Shown piece by piece: positions 25,938-34,506 of a stretch of DNA of 64,000 bases. Each line of letters opens with the position of its first letter. Positions within the stretch are counted from its first letter, which is position 1. Below the pieces are notes generated by a model. It searched no databases, was not told the origin of the DNA, and saw only the letters and a program-made list of their open reading frames with translations. This DNA comes from Chryseobacterium sp. 52 (GTDB lineage Bacteria; Bacteroidota; Bacteroidia; Flavobacteriales; Weeksellaceae). A program made the position numbers and the translations under genes. The DNA is taken from NCBI RefSeq assembly GCF_002754245.1, contig NZ_PEEX01000001.1:3638001-3702000 (forward strand), read 5' to 3'.

Positions 25938-26003
25938 TTTAGGCTAAAGCCTGATGAATGATGTTTATTTTTTGTAAACGGGCTAAAGCCCGTTCCTATT
26001 GAA
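25938..26003. repeat. Dispersed intergenic repeat R2, copy 2
   Basis: Two palindromes, AGGCTAAAGCCT (25941-25952) and CGGGCTAAAGCCCG (25979-25992), flank a 26-base T-rich spacer, followed by TTCCTATTGAA. It aligns with the copy at 24487-24552. The paired GGCTAAAGCC palindromes could fold into two hairpins. Confidence 0.65.
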
Positions 26004-26114
26004 TATTAGATTTGTCCCCTGCCCTGGCCTACCTGCTTATTCTATTTCAGGCCCCGGTAATCATTTGATAAAACTTTATCTTTGTGTTGATAAGAATCAT
26101 TTTTAAATTTCAGC

Positions 26115-26834
26115 ATGAATCTGTACAATCTCATCATTCAGGACAAAGAGGAAGTAACCCTCAACGATGTATTTCTCGGCAACGATAACAGAGAGCAACT
26201 GGCTCAGCTCATCAAAGAACATACTTATGTGAAAGAACTTCAGGAATACGGGCTTCCGGTAAATAATAAGATCCTTTTGCAGGGAAATTCGGGTTGCGGA
26301 AAAACCATGACCGCTAAAGCTGTTGCCAATGCTTTAGGCAAAAATATCCTGATCTTAAATCTCAGCAATATTGTTTCTTCGCGTATCGGGGAAACTTCAC
26401 AGAATATTAAAATGATATTTGACAAAGCCGCCAGGGAAAGATCTGTTTTGTTTCTGGATGAGCTGGATCAGATTGGAAAAGCAAGAGGAAGTGACGACAA
26501 AGATGTAGGAGAAATGAGAAGGCTGGTGAACACACTGATCCAATTGATTGATTATTATCCCGAAAATGCTCTACTGCTTTGCGCCACCAATCACGCAGAG
26601 ATCATTGATACGGCTTTATTGAGACGTTTTCAGCTTAAGATCAATTATGAAATGCCTTCGGCTGAGTTTCTGGACACCTACTACAACAACCTTCTATCCA
26701 AGTTTCCGGAAGATCTGAGAAACATCGGGAGAAAGTACAAGATTTCTTTTGCCGAAGCGAAAGATCATGCTTTTACAGCCGTAAAATCGGCGCTCATCAA
26801 AAAACTGGAATCCCAACAAATTACACCGTCATGA
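26115..26834 (+). CDS. AAA+ ATPase
   Basis: 239 residues, a single AAA module. Walker A is GNSGCGKT near residue 59, Walker B VLFLDELDQIGKA near 112, sensor 1 LLCATNHAE and an arginine-finger-like LLRRFQLKI. The N-terminal 50 residues (NLYNLIIQDKEEVTLNDVFL) have no known domain, and there is no protease or membrane part, so it is not FtsH although the ATPase core is FtsH/ClpX-adaptor-like. It overlaps the next gene by four bases (ATGA), so it is translationally coupled to the PLP-binding protein gene. The client is unknown. Confidence 0.82.
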   Translation: MNLYNLIIQDKEEVTLNDVFLGNDNREQLAQLIKEHTYVKELQEYGLPVNNKILLQGNSGCGKTMTAKAVANALGKNILILNLSNIVSSRIGETSQNIKMIFDKAARERSVLFLDELDQIGKARGSDDKDVGEMRRLVNTLIQLIDYYPENALLLCATNHAEIIDTALLRRFQLKINYEMPSAEFLDTYYNNLLSKFPEDLRNIGRKYKISFAEAKDHAFTAVKSALIKKLESQQITPS

Positions 26835-27562
26835 AAGAAGATACCCTGCACAATCTTGAAATCATTAATAACAGAATACAAAAAGCCTGTGAAAAAGCAG
26901 GCAGAAACCTTGATGAAGTAAAGCTTTTACTGGCTACCAAAACAGTTTCTGCAGAACGCATTAAAATCGCTTTGGAAAACGGCCAGTTCTTAATCGCCGA
27001 AAACAAGGTTCAGGAACTGAAAGAAAAATATGAGGAGCTGAAAAACACACCACATGAAAATCATTTTATCGGGCATCTGCAGACAAACAAGGTCAAGGAT
27101 ATTTTAAAATATGATGTGACCTGTGTTCAGTCTATGGACCGTCTGAATTTGGCTGAAAAACTTCATCAAAGGCTTTTATCTGAAGGGAAAACTCTTGATA
27201 TTCTGATTCAGGTAAATACTTCGGAGGAGGAAAGCAAATTCGGGGTACATCCGGACGAAGCTGTTGAGCTGATCAGGAAAGTTTCTGAGTTCAGTACATT
27301 AAAAATCAAAGGATTGATGACCATCGGACTTTTCAGCGCGGAAACAGAAAAGGTAAGATCCTGTTTTAAAATCCTGAAAAATCTACAACAGGAAATCATT
27401 AGCCAAAACATTCCTAACGTTGAAATGAAGGAACTTTCCATGGGAATGAGTGGTGATCTGGAAACTGCAATTGAGGAAGGTTCCACCATTGTCCGTGTGG
27501 GAACTGCGATTTTCGGAGCGAGAATGTATCCGGATTCTTATTATTGGAATGAAGGGCAATAA
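26831..27562 (+). CDS. YggS/PLPBP-family pyridoxal-phosphate-binding protein
   Basis: 243 residues with the alanine-racemase N-terminal TIM barrel. The PLP-binding Lys is residue 37 in [12 protein letters not shown]. Other family segments are [39 protein letters not shown] (here [13 protein letters not shown]), [12 protein letters not shown] and the C-terminal [21 protein letters not shown]-type loop. These proteins have no known catalytic activity and keep vitamin B6 and amino-acid pools in balance. The ATG lies inside the stop codon of the AAA+ gene, an unusual partner for this family. Confidence 0.9.
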   Translation: MKEDTLHNLEIINNRIQKACEKAGRNLDEVKLLLATKTVSAERIKIALENGQFLIAENKVQELKEKYEELKNTPHENHFIGHLQTNKVKDILKYDVTCVQSMDRLNLAEKLHQRLLSEGKTLDILIQVNTSEEESKFGVHPDEAVELIRKVSEFSTLKIKGLMTIGLFSAETEKVRSCFKILKNLQQEIISQNIPNVEMKELSMGMSGDLETAIEEGSTIVRVGTAIFGARMYPDSYYWNEGQ

Positions 27563-27762
27563 TAAAACCAAAATAAATTGCATTAATCATATAGAATCTG
27601 TTTCCAATGAAATAGATTTTTTGATTTTAAAACCTTTATTTCCTCAAGTCTCGGATTAAAAATTGCTTTTAACTGGATATTTATTTATTTTTAACAAAAA
27701 ATACAGTCCTGGTTTACACGCTTTGCTAAGCCAAACATTATCCCCAGTTACACTACAAAAGA

Positions 27763-28329
27763 ATGTTACTTGAAAATAAAGGAATAAAGACAGATACTTT
27801 TTACATACCGCCATTCGACTTAAACGTTGGAGAAATTGTCGTTTTAAATTTATTCCAGGGTGCCCATTTCTATGAGACAGAAATGCTTATCCGAGAAATT
27901 CTTTGTGGCAGAATACCTAATGAAAATGTAATCATCCATCAAAATCTGACGTTCGCAGAGCATTTTTTTGAATCAAAAATCAGAAGTTTTTTTTATCCGG
28001 TGACGGTTGGAGAATATCTAAAAAAGAATGCTAATCCAGACAGTCCCTATGCAACAAAAATTTATGAGACTGAATGGATCAATAAAAAGACAAAAGTCAA
28101 TACACTTGCTGGAAATCCCAGAAAATCACTCTCTTTATACGCCACGCTTTCAAAGACGGAAAACATCGTGTTTGACCTACGTGGACAAGACCCACAAGGA
28201 GCTAAAGAAACTTACACAATAGTGAAAGCAGTAGTAAAAAACGGAGGTTCAGCGATCTTACTTGACGGCTTTAATGAGATGAAAAACGACTGTACAAAAT
28301 ATATTGAAATACAATGGAAAAAAAATTAA
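27763..28329 (+). CDS. ABC-ATPase-like protein without a P-loop
   Basis: 188 residues, no signal peptide. The order of elements resembles a degenerate ABC nucleotide-binding domain. LNVGEIVVLNLFQGAHF sits where Walker A would be, but GxxGxGK is absent. LAGNPRKSLSLYATLS lies at the signature position, IVFDLRGQDPQG at Walker B without the catalytic Glu, and GGSAILLDGF at the switch region. It probably cannot hydrolyse ATP and may be a regulatory or relic subunit. No transporter gene is next to it. I know no named family. Confidence 0.6.
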   Translation: MLLENKGIKTDTFYIPPFDLNVGEIVVLNLFQGAHFYETEMLIREILCGRIPNENVIIHQNLTFAEHFFESKIRSFFYPVTVGEYLKKNANPDSPYATKIYETEWINKKTKVNTLAGNPRKSLSLYATLSKTENIVFDLRGQDPQGAKETYTIVKAVVKNGGSAILLDGFNEMKNDCTKYIEIQWKKN

Positions 28330-28557
28330 CTGAAACCACCAAGATATTGGCATTAATACCATTTAGCATTCAAATATTGATATCATCATGTGTTAAATTA
28401 AAAATTGCTTTTCAGCAGATACCTGTTCATTTTTAGCACCATTTAATCCGGATGGGCTTATTACATGAATGCAAATGCTCATTGTATCGCGTAAAAAAGC
28501 AACTGAAAATGTAATATTTCAAGCCTTCCAAATGTCCTTATCGTATACATTAAGACC

Positions 28558-30018
28558 ATGAAAAATTTAAAAACCATATTAATTTCATCTTTATTCACAT
28601 TTACAACCACATCAGCCTATGCCCAGAATTGCGACTGCACAAAAAATTTCGAATGGGTAAAACAAACTTTTGAAGGAAACGATGCCGGTTTTGAATATGC
28701 ATTAAAACAAAAAGGCAAACAGGCTTACGAAGCTCATAATAAAACCATAGCCGAAAAAGTAAAATCAATTAAAACACTCAGTGAATGTACTCCTGTTTTA
28801 TCTGAATGGCTTAGTTTTTTCCGTTCCGGCCATGTGGCGATCAGACCTCTTAAGCAAGAATCTCCAAAACAGAATACGCCCGAAAAACCAAATAATCAAT
28901 TTGCCAACTGGGAAACCCTGCCGGTGGAAACACAGGATTTTAAGAAGTATCTGGACCAAAAGAAAACAGCCGATTATGAAGGGATATGGTATACCGAACC
29001 TTATACCATTGGAATAAAAAAGAAGGGAGACCAATATGTAGGATTCATCATAGAATCCGGGGCAGAGACCTGGACAAAAGGACAGGTAAAACTGAAAATC
29101 AATTCTTCAGACGGCAAAATGAGCTCTGTCTATTATATGCGTGATCATTCGGGAGTAGAATCTAAAGAGATCACCTTAACCGGGAAAAACCATTTACAAA
29201 TCGGAGATTTCAGCCTTTCAAGAGTGTATCCAAAGATTGAAGACGATCCAAAATACACACAGTATTTTAAGTCTATAGGCGCAAGTCAACCTTATGTTGA
29301 AAAATTAAACGGAACCACTATTTATTTAAGAATCCCATCTTTTCAGGCTTCCCAGAAACAAAAAATTGACAGTGTGATTGCTGCTAATAAAGATAAAATT
29401 CTCTCGACTGAAAATCTTATCATTGACATCAGAAACGGAACCGGGGGGAGTGATGCCAGCTACAACAATATCCTTCCTCTAATTTACACCAACCCAATCA
29501 GAACCGTAGGAGTAGAATATTTATCTACAAAACTGAATAATCAGAGAATGCTGGATTTCATCAGCAAACCAGAATACGGATTTAATGAGGAAAATAAAAA
29601 ATGGGCTAAAACTTCATTTGACAGACTGGAAAAAGAACAGGGAAAATTTGTTAACCTCAATGAGAATGTAGTGAGCATCACAAAATATGATACCATTCAT
29701 CCTTATCCAAAAAATGTAGGAATTATCATCAATCAGCGAAACGGAAGTACAGACGAACAGTTTTTACTGGCAGCCAAGCAAAGTAAGAAGGTGAAATTAT
29801 TCGGGACCACGACTTTTGGGGTTTTAGATGTGTCTAATATGTATTATGTTCCTTCGCCTTGCAAGGAATTTGAATTAGGCTATTCGCTTTCAAGAAGTAT
29901 GCGTATTCCGGATTTTACGATCGATGCAAAGGGATTACAGCCTGATTTTTATTTAGACCAAAGTATTCCGGTGTATGAGTGGACAGATTATGTGAATACG
30001 GTGCTGAACGGGAAGTAA
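28558..30018 (+). CDS. S41-family peptidase, exported
   Basis: 486 residues. A signal peptide (MKNLKTILISSLFTFTTTSA, cleaved near AYAQ) is followed by a helical N-domain and a middle beta domain. The S41 core contains NLIIDIRNGTGGSDASY (about 295-310), a nucleophile-type loop RNGSTDEQFLLAAKQS near 400 and FGTTTFGVLD with the following strand. The C-terminal processing peptidase family uses a Ser-Lys dyad or a Ser-His-Glu triad; Ser in NGSTDEQ is the likely nucleophile. No PDZ domain is obvious. Probably periplasmic; substrate unknown. Confidence 0.82.
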   Translation: MKNLKTILISSLFTFTTTSAYAQNCDCTKNFEWVKQTFEGNDAGFEYALKQKGKQAYEAHNKTIAEKVKSIKTLSECTPVLSEWLSFFRSGHVAIRPLKQESPKQNTPEKPNNQFANWETLPVETQDFKKYLDQKKTADYEGIWYTEPYTIGIKKKGDQYVGFIIESGAETWTKGQVKLKINSSDGKMSSVYYMRDHSGVESKEITLTGKNHLQIGDFSLSRVYPKIEDDPKYTQYFKSIGASQPYVEKLNGTTIYLRIPSFQASQKQKIDSVIAANKDKILSTENLIIDIRNGTGGSDASYNNILPLIYTNPIRTVGVEYLSTKLNNQRMLDFISKPEYGFNEENKKWAKTSFDRLEKEQGKFVNLNENVVSITKYDTIHPYPKNVGIIINQRNGSTDEQFLLAAKQSKKVKLFGTTTFGVLDVSNMYYVPSPCKEFELGYSLSRSMRIPDFTIDAKGLQPDFYLDQSIPVYEWTDYVNTVLNGK

Positions 30019-30043
30019 AATTGATATTCTTGCTTGAAATAAT

Positions 30044-30073
30044 AAACCCTTTTCTTTTTGAGAAGGGTTTTTT
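30044..30073 (+). terminator. Terminator after the S41 peptidase gene
   Basis: AAACCCTTTTCT pairs with AGAAGGGTTT and is followed by TTTT. It starts 25 bases after the stop codon. Confidence 0.8.
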
Positions 30074-30263
30074 ATGTATTGATTATGGTTTTCCGTAAGG
30101 GATTTAAATGTTTTATTGTCATGTTTGTAGATAGATTTTAGATAGATTTTTTTATTCATACTACCATCGGCAAATTTTAAAATCCATATCACACATGATA
30201 ACACATCTAAAATAAAAAGTGACAGCAAAATGTTAAGAATATGAATTTGAAAAATAATTATAT

Positions 30264-30827
30264 ATGAAAGAATCGATTACTCGCGAAAATTTAGCAAATT
30301 ACTTATCTGTATTTTTAAAAAACAGCGAAATTCCAATCAAAAATGCAGCAAAAGCAATTGGATGTCCAATTGGGACGATAGAAAGAATTATTTCACAAGA
30401 AACATTTCCATCAGACGAAATGTTAAAGCAATCTGCAATCTTAATTTCGATTGGTTATAACAAATATAAAAAGTTAAGCAATGCTGATAAAGAAAAAATT
30501 TCGGAAAGCATTGGTGCAGTTGGTGGTGGAGTTTTAGGTTTTGGCGGAATTTCTGCAGCAATAAGTGCTTCAGGAGCTGTGGTTGGCTTATCTGCAGCAG
30601 GAATAACAAGTGGATTAGGTGCCATTGGAACAATTGTAGGTGGGGGAATGGTTGCAGGAGCTACTGTAATTGCTGTAATACCAATTGCAGTTGGTGTAGC
30701 TGGTTATGGAGCTATTAAAGGCATAAAAGCACTTATTACTCATTATAAAATTAATGACAAAAACATCAATAAGTATTGGGAAATTAATAAAGATGAATTA
30801 AATAATTCAACAAGCCCAAGTAGCTAG
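30264..30827 (+). CDS. HTH domain fused to a glycine-zipper membrane region
   Basis: 187 residues. Residues 1-75 are helical and contain a helix-turn-helix-like segment (IPIKNAAKAIGCPIGTIERI). Residues about 86-150 are a long, Gly/Ala-rich hydrophobic stretch (GAVGGGVLGFGGISAAISAS, ITSGLGAIGTIVGGGMVAGA), the glycine-zipper pattern of membrane-inserting or oligomerising proteins. A polar tail ends NNSTSPSS. DNA-binding head plus membrane-active tail is odd for a regulator and occurs in some toxin or defence proteins. It is a single gene between two terminators in an AT-rich part of the window. Function unknown. Confidence 0.65.
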   Translation: MKESITRENLANYLSVFLKNSEIPIKNAAKAIGCPIGTIERIISQETFPSDEMLKQSAILISIGYNKYKKLSNADKEKISESIGAVGGGVLGFGGISAAISASGAVVGLSAAGITSGLGAIGTIVGGGMVAGATVIAVIPIAVGVAGYGAIKGIKALITHYKINDKNINKYWEINKDELNNSTSPSS

Positions 30828-30887
30828 AGCCTTTCAATCACTATGGCACAAAGTCAGATACTTTACTTCACCAAAAATAAAAAAACC

Positions 30888-30920
30888 AACCGTAAAGTAT
30901 CGTATTTTACGGTTTTCTAT
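30888..30920 (+). terminator. Terminator downstream of the HTH/glycine-zipper gene
   Basis: AACCGTAAA (30888-30896) pairs with TTTACGGTT (30906-30914), followed by TTCTATT; a run of A on the other side gives some terminator character in both directions. The same stem sequence recurs in the terminator at 31518. Confidence 0.7.
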
Positions 30921-31050
30921 TAAGCACATTTGATAAATCAAACATAAGAAGGAAATGTCATCAGAAATCTGGAAAGATCTCATTTCTTTCCACCATATTT
31001 TTCTATCTTTACTATTCAAAATTTTCAATTAAAGCTTTCAAAAACAACAA

Positions 31051-31458
31051 ATGGAACAAAAAATACATCAGGGAAGAAACGTAAAGAGATTCAGAGAAAT
31101 GTTAGGGATTAAGCAGGAAGCTTTAGCTTTTGACTTGGGTGAGGACTGGAACCAGAAGAAAATTTCGTTGCTCGAACAAAAAGAAACTATTGAAGATCCT
31201 TTGCTTCAAAAAATATCTGAAGTTTTAAAGATCCCTGTAGAAGCGTTCCAGAATTTTGATGAAGAACAGGCTATCAATATTATTGCCAATACTTTTCAGG
31301 ATGAGGCAGTTGCTTATGCCGAACAATACAAATGTACTGTTAATCCGATAGACAAAATCATCCAATTGCACGAAGACAAAATTGCTCTTTACGAAAGAAT
31401 GCTGAAAGAAAAAGATGATATGATGTCCAGACTTGAAACAGTGCTTAACAAGAAATAA
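31051..31458 (+). CDS. XRE-family transcriptional regulator with C-terminal coiled coil
   Basis: 135 residues. The HTH_3 domain occupies residues 8-70 (GRNVKRFREMLGIKQEALAF, then EDWNQKKISLLEQKETI, then LQKISEVLKIPVEAF). After a linker the C-terminal 35 residues (IIQLHEDKIALYERMLKEK, MMSRLETVLNKK) look like a short coiled coil for dimerisation. This type is common in Bacteroidota and its targets are not known. Monocistronic between two terminators. Confidence 0.82.
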   Translation: MEQKIHQGRNVKRFREMLGIKQEALAFDLGEDWNQKKISLLEQKETIEDPLLQKISEVLKIPVEAFQNFDEEQAINIIANTFQDEAVAYAEQYKCTVNPIDKIIQLHEDKIALYERMLKEKDDMMSRLETVLNKK

Positions 31459-31517
31459 GAACTAATTGACTATACTCTCCCTGTAAAGCCTAACAACTTT
31501 ACGTTATCAAAAAAATA

Positions 31518-31549
31518 AAACCGTAAAATATAATATTTTACGGTTTTTT
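31518..31549 (+). terminator. Terminator downstream of the XRE gene
   Basis: AAACCGTAAAATA (31518-31530) pairs perfectly with TATTTTACGGTTT (31534-31546), running into six T. Because A precedes the left arm it may work for both strands. The following 31550-31790 shows no gene or further structure. Confidence 0.82.
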
Positions 31550-31790
31550 ATTAATTAGCTTTAATAAAAAACCAAACATGAAATAATATATTATCGGAGA
31601 TCACGTAGGATTTGTAATTTATAAAACATTTAAGTTTTTAACTTCTTCTCTAACAATCTTTAGAAAAAATATCTTTAATATCAATCTTTCCTTCGCATGT
31701 TTGTAGGTTTACAATTATGCAATTCAACCTTTTCCAAAACATCAGACACCAAAATTTTTGACAACTAAAAATAAAAAAAGATAAAAATCA

Positions 31791-31832
31791 TTTGCATATT
31801 GTTGTCGCGTATATTATATTTGCAGCAACAAT
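31791..31832 (+). promoter_or_regulatory. Promoter with flanking inverted repeat, possible MarR operator
   Basis: TTTG at 31791-31794, a 20-base spacer and the exact -7 element TATATTTG at 31815-31822 precede the VOC-EVE-MarR operon. An inverted repeat ATTGTTG (31798-31804) / CAACAAT (31826-31832) brackets the -7 element. The MarR protein encoded in the operon is the natural candidate to bind it. The repeat is not the locus palindrome of the lanthipeptide genes. Confidence 0.6.
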
Positions 31833-31846
31833 TAAATATTCACAAA

Positions 31847-32206
31847 ATGAGAGAACTAACATTTGCATCACTACAGGTAAAAAATCTGGAAGCATCAAAA
31901 GACTTTTATACCCAAAAACTAGGATTTGAAATCGGGGATACTAATCCACAAGCCTGTGTTTTTAAATACAATCAAGGGCAAGCAAGCTTTGCTATCCGTA
32001 CTCCTCTTGAACCCATTGAAGGAAAAGAACTGGGAATTGGTGTAGCGCTTTGGTTTGCAGTTAATGAAAATGTAGACGAACTGAAAGAAACATTCATTGC
32101 GAATGGAGTAACCACTGCAGGAGCAGTTATGGAAACACCTTTTGGCAGGGCATTTCACGTAAAAGATCTTGACGGTTATAAACTTACTTTTTTAGAAACC
32201 AAATAA
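31847..32206 (+). CDS. VOC-family protein (glyoxalase/bleomycin-resistance fold)
   Basis: 119 residues from ATG 31847. A longer frame from TTG 31799 lies in the promoter and is rejected. It is a paired beta-alpha-beta-beta-beta VOC fold: ASLQVKNLEASKDFYTQKLGFEI then GRAFHVKDLDGYKLTFLE. The usual metal-ligand positions are only partly kept (Glu in the last strand), so it may bind or detoxify a compound without classical glyoxalase activity. First gene of an operon with EVE and MarR genes, 10 bases from the next. Confidence 0.78.
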   Translation: MRELTFASLQVKNLEASKDFYTQKLGFEIGDTNPQACVFKYNQGQASFAIRTPLEPIEGKELGIGVALWFAVNENVDELKETFIANGVTTAGAVMETPFGRAFHVKDLDGYKLTFLETK

Positions 32207-32216
32207 CCAGAAAATC

Positions 32217-32654
32217 ATGGAAAGAGAAAGAAAATATTGGATCATTGTCGCGTCTAAAGATCATGTAAAAGCTGGAATTGCTGAAGGGATTGCCCAAGCC
32301 TGTCACGGCAAAGTCGCACCACTGAAAAGAATGAAAAAAGGAGACTGTATCATTTATTATTCAGGAAAGCAAACTTTGGGAAATCCCGACAAATGCCAGG
32401 AATTTACAGCAGTAGGAAAGGTATTGGATGATGAAATATATCAATTTCAAGTTTCAGGGGACTTTTGCCCTTCAAGACGAAACATTGAGTTTTTACCATG
32501 TAAAGATATTTCTATTCTTCCTTTAATTGATGATTTAGATTGTATTCAGAATAAAAAAAGTTGGGGATATCCATTCCGTTTTGGTTTCTTTGAAATCAAC
32601 AAACATGATTTTGAGTTAATTTCATCACAAATGCTTCAATATGACTATGCCTAA
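32217..32654 (+). CDS. EVE-domain protein
   Basis: 145 residues covering one EVE (PUA-like) domain: YWIIVASKDHVKAGIAEGIA, the GK-AP-KRMKKGD turn, IIYYSGKQTLG, FTAVGKVLDDEIYQF, PSRRNIEFLP, WGYPFRFGFFEI. EVE domains form a pocket for modified bases in nucleic acids and occur both in RNA metabolism and beside restriction systems. Here the neighbours are a VOC protein and a MarR regulator, which is a common small-operon setting. Overlaps the MarR gene by 14 bases. Confidence 0.85.
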   Translation: MERERKYWIIVASKDHVKAGIAEGIAQACHGKVAPLKRMKKGDCIIYYSGKQTLGNPDKCQEFTAVGKVLDDEIYQFQVSGDFCPSRRNIEFLPCKDISILPLIDDLDCIQNKKSWGYPFRFGFFEINKHDFELISSQMLQYDYA

Positions 32655-33105
32655 AGACATTGAATTCCACTTTAAAAGTCCAAAAGACAGTCCAGGTTAT
32701 CTGCTGGGACAAGTAACCATGTTATGGCAGCGTAAACAAAAAAGAGTGCTGGATCCGTTAGATTTGACACAGACTCAATTTGTATTGCTGGCGGCATTGG
32801 GCTGGCTTTCAAAAAAGAGCAACGCTGTTACACAGGTTGACATTGCCAATCAAAGTAATTACGACAGAATGATGGTCTCAAAAGTATTACGGACATTGGA
32901 AGAAAAAGGATTTCTTACACGACAGGAGCATGAAACAGACACAAGAGCAAAGATTATCCGACTGACAAAAAACGGTGAGCTTGTTTTGCAGAAAGCAATC
33001 ATTGAAGTGGAAAATGCTGACTTAGATTTTTTCGCAACTTTAGATCCTGAACTTGCTTCTTTCAATAGTAATATGCTGCAGCTTATTGCCAGGAACAGCG
33101 GGTAA
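32641..33105 (+). CDS. MarR-family transcriptional regulator
   Basis: 154 residues, winged-helix MarR fold: LGQVTMLWQRKQKRVLDPLD (dimer helix), LTQTQFVLLAALGWL, VTQVDIANQSNYDRMMVSKV (recognition helix) and the wing LEEKGFLTRQEHETDTRAKI. ATG 32641 or ATG 32647 may be used; both overlap the EVE gene. It probably represses its own operon by the inverted repeat at 31798-31832 and responds to a small molecule handled by the VOC protein. Confidence 0.88.
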   Translation: MTMPKDIEFHFKSPKDSPGYLLGQVTMLWQRKQKRVLDPLDLTQTQFVLLAALGWLSKKSNAVTQVDIANQSNYDRMMVSKVLRTLEEKGFLTRQEHETDTRAKIIRLTKNGELVLQKAIIEVENADLDFFATLDPELASFNSNMLQLIARNSG

Positions 33106-33271
33106 TTCTAAATTTTAATTAACCATTAAAAAAGAGATGGCTTCGTTTCACTCTCCATGACATTCAGGTGTATGAATCTTCAATTGATCTTAAAAAAATA
33201 AGTGCTTTAAAAGACTTTATTTTGCTTTTCCTTTTTAAGTTTTAATTTGTTAATTTTAGCGAAACTAATCC

Positions 33272-33808
33272 ATGAAAAAAAATTTAATCTTAGCTTTTAT
33301 TGTACTCATTACAATTGGTTTGGTGTATATTCTGGTTCGTTATATTAAAATGGATCAATTTTCATTCGCATTTGCTCTGAACTTCATGTTGATGGCATGT
33401 ACACTTGCTTTTACTGAAACACTGAAAAGTCCACTCCATTCTCCTTACTTTAATGAAAAGACATGGGAAGGGAGAGGAAAAATATACGAGTCTCTTGGCA
33501 TTAATTTTTTCAGAAAGTTATTAGTTGGAATTGGTTGAGGAAAATTAAACAAAAAGTCTAAACCGGTAGAAAAGAATACAGAAGCTTTATTGAACTTACA
33601 TTACCGGACAAAGCAAGATGAATTAGGACATCTAATTATTATGTTTATCGTCCTTGGATTTACTGTTTTTGTAGCCATTAAGTTTGGGATTATCAAATCA
33701 TTGCCATTACTGATCTTGAATATTTTACTGAATATATACCCTATTTTTCTTCAACGATACAACCGGCCACGAATAGAAAGGGTTATAAATATAGGCCAAC
33801 GCAGATAA
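33272..33808 (+). pseudogene. Membrane protein gene broken by an in-frame TGA (CrtO-acyltransferase-like)
   Basis: The frame from ATG 33272 gives 88 residues and stops at TGA 33536-33538. The same frame continues without shift to 33808 and carries on the protein: upstream ends NFFRKLLVGIG, downstream reads GKLNKKSKPVEKNTEALLNL, DELGHLIIMFIVLGFTVFVA and two more membrane helices. The TGA stands where related proteins have Trp (IGW), so one G-to-A change explains it. Intact, it would have 178 residues and about four helices; the GRG-ES-GIN-FR pattern resembles CrtO-type glycosyl-diaponeurosporenoate acyltransferases, a tentative match. A sequencing error is the alternative. Confidence 0.7.
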
Positions 33809-33887
33809 AACTGCTCAAATCACAAGCTTTAAAACGAATGAAGTACAGTGACAAATACAAAAAGTAACACCAAATTCTATATTTTCC

Positions 33888-34310
33888 ATGAACGTAGAAG
33901 AACAAATTAAAGAGTATATCACGAGCCAACCTGAACCCAAACAGACGGATATGCAAACGCTGCACGGCATCATTATGCAGATCATTCCGGATGGTCAATT
34001 ATGGTTCCTGGATGGTAAAAACAGTGAAAACAAGACGGTTTCTAATCCGAATATTGGTTATGGATTTCAGACTATCCATTATGCTGACGGTAAAACCAGA
34101 GAGTTCTACCAAATTGGAATGAGTGCCAATACAACCGGGATTTCCATTTACATCCTCGGTATTGAAGACAAAAAACACCTGGCAGAGGCCTATGGGAAAA
34201 AAATCGGCAAAGCAAGCGTAAGTGGATATTGTATCAAGTTCAAAGCACTGAAAGATATACATCTTGAAACACTTGAAGAGGCTATACAGTATGGAATTGA
34301 GCAGGAATAA
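33888..34310 (+). CDS. DUF1801-family protein
   Basis: 140 residues. The pattern (VEEQIKEYITSQPEPKQTDM, LHGIIMQIIPDGQLWFLDGK, YGFQTIHYADGKTREFYQIG, then a helical end with ALKDIHLETLEEAIQYGIEQ) fits the DUF1801/YdhG-like fold, seen in frataxin-like folds and often linked to iron-cluster or stress proteins without proven function. Cytoplasmic and monocistronic. Confidence 0.75.
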   Translation: MNVEEQIKEYITSQPEPKQTDMQTLHGIIMQIIPDGQLWFLDGKNSENKTVSNPNIGYGFQTIHYADGKTREFYQIGMSANTTGISIYILGIEDKKHLAEAYGKKIGKASVSGYCIKFKALKDIHLETLEEAIQYGIEQE

Positions 34311-34506
34311 AAGTGCCATTATGCCTATTTTTTAAAATGCGACAATATAAATTCGACAAGTACAAAAGAAATGGATCATTAAGAGAAATAAATTTCTATT
34401 CTATTTTCATGCATAGAAAAGATACTTTAATTCTGAAATTTTAACCAAGTAGAAGATTTTGTTTTTATATTTGGCTACTTTAAAATTAAATTTAAAGCTT
34501 AACCTT

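Noticed and set aside
30388-30633. Minus-strand frame rich in Leu/Gln opposite the glycine-zipper region
   Set aside because: Composition is the direct complement of Gly/Ala codons; artefact of the other strand.
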